Assembly: GCA_003222555.1 (NCBI GenBank)
Contig: QHWL01000410.1
Location: 1-6,410, forward strand
Source: Acidobacteriota bacterium
GTDB taxonomy: Bacteria > Acidobacteriota > Vicinamibacteria > Vicinamibacterales > CAVVIG01
Reading direction: 5' to 3'
DNA length: 6,410 bases
Below the pieces are notes generated by a model. The model was not told the origin of the DNA. It made no database searches and was given only the letters and a program-made list of their open reading frames with translations. A program made the position numbers and the translations under genes. Positions 6,290 through 6,410 of the stretch are shown here, in pieces. Each line of letters begins with the position of its first letter. Within the stretch, counting starts at the first letter, position 1.

Positions 6290-6410
6290 ATGCGCAAAAC
6301 AATGTCGCTTCTTTTGGCCCTCGTTCTTTGTGCCGCGCTTTCGGGCGCGCAGACGCGGACGGCGAGAACAACCCTGGACATGTATGTCGTAGATGTCGAG
6401 GGCGGAAACG
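6290..6410 (+). CDS. Secreted metallo-beta-lactamase-fold hydrolase, 5' end only
   Basis: Forty codons are present before the window ends. Residues 1-20 form a signal peptide (MRKTMSLLLALVLCAALSGA before Gln21); Cys14 is not in a proper lipobox. The mature start holds LDMYVVDVEGGN (29-40). From memory, 'L.IY.IDVEGGNA.L....G..LLIDTG' opens a family of secreted MBL-fold metallo-hydrolases related to the ComEC hydrolase domain. The HxHxDH metal site would lie beyond the edge, so catalysis cannot be checked. It starts 66 bases after the amidohydrolase stop in the same direction, with its own Shine-Dalgarno, and probably belongs to the same operon. The family call rests on a dozen residues and is moderate; that it is a real exported gene is more certain. 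Confidence 0.7.
   Translation, partial: MRKTMSLLLALVLCAALSGAQTRTARTTLDMYVVDVEGGN

Overview
The window looks like a chromosome segment of a high-GC Gram-negative soil or sediment bacterium. The best guess is Acidobacteriota, possibly the Vicinamibacterales. This rests on gene content recalled from memory, not on a search: an Oar-type TonB-dependent receptor with an N-terminal carboxypeptidase-regulatory-like domain, a DUF6152 protein beside a secreted 'DGH.DLTGTW' protein, a DUF6351 N-terminus, and a secreted COG1228-type amidohydrolase. Nearly every protein starts with a signal peptide, so the locus acts in the periplasm and outer membrane.

Layout. On the minus strand at the left, a two-gene operon (DUF6152 protein, then a secreted protein running off the left edge) reads leftward. 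The roughly 340-base region at 948-1290 holds no intact gene. It contains the last ~30 codons and stop of a lost TonB-dependent receptor (1042-1134), a perfect tandem 16-bp repeat (1152-1183), a strong sigma-70-like promoter directly against that repeat (1184-1212), and a 5'-UTR stem-loop (1229-1250). The plus strand then carries a complete 1003-residue TonB-dependent receptor (1291-4302), a truncated and probably frameshifted DUF6351 remnant (4421-4824), an intact secreted metal-dependent amidohydrolase (4895-6223), and the first 40 codons of a secreted protein that looks like a metallo-beta-lactamase-fold hydrolase (6290 to the right edge).

How the genes may work together (inference). The plus-strand genes are co-directional with short gaps, fitting one transcript from the promoter at 1184-1212. 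The receptor would import an organic substrate across the outer membrane, and the periplasmic hydrolases would cut it. The substrate cannot be read from sequence. The two most notable points are signs of gene decay: a receptor 3' end stranded upstream of an intact receptor, and a DUF6351 gene reduced to its N-terminal domain and spliced to the amidohydrolase's ribosome-binding region. I see no tRNA, rRNA, CRISPR array, insertion sequence or phage gene. I did not find a clearly new multi-gene system.
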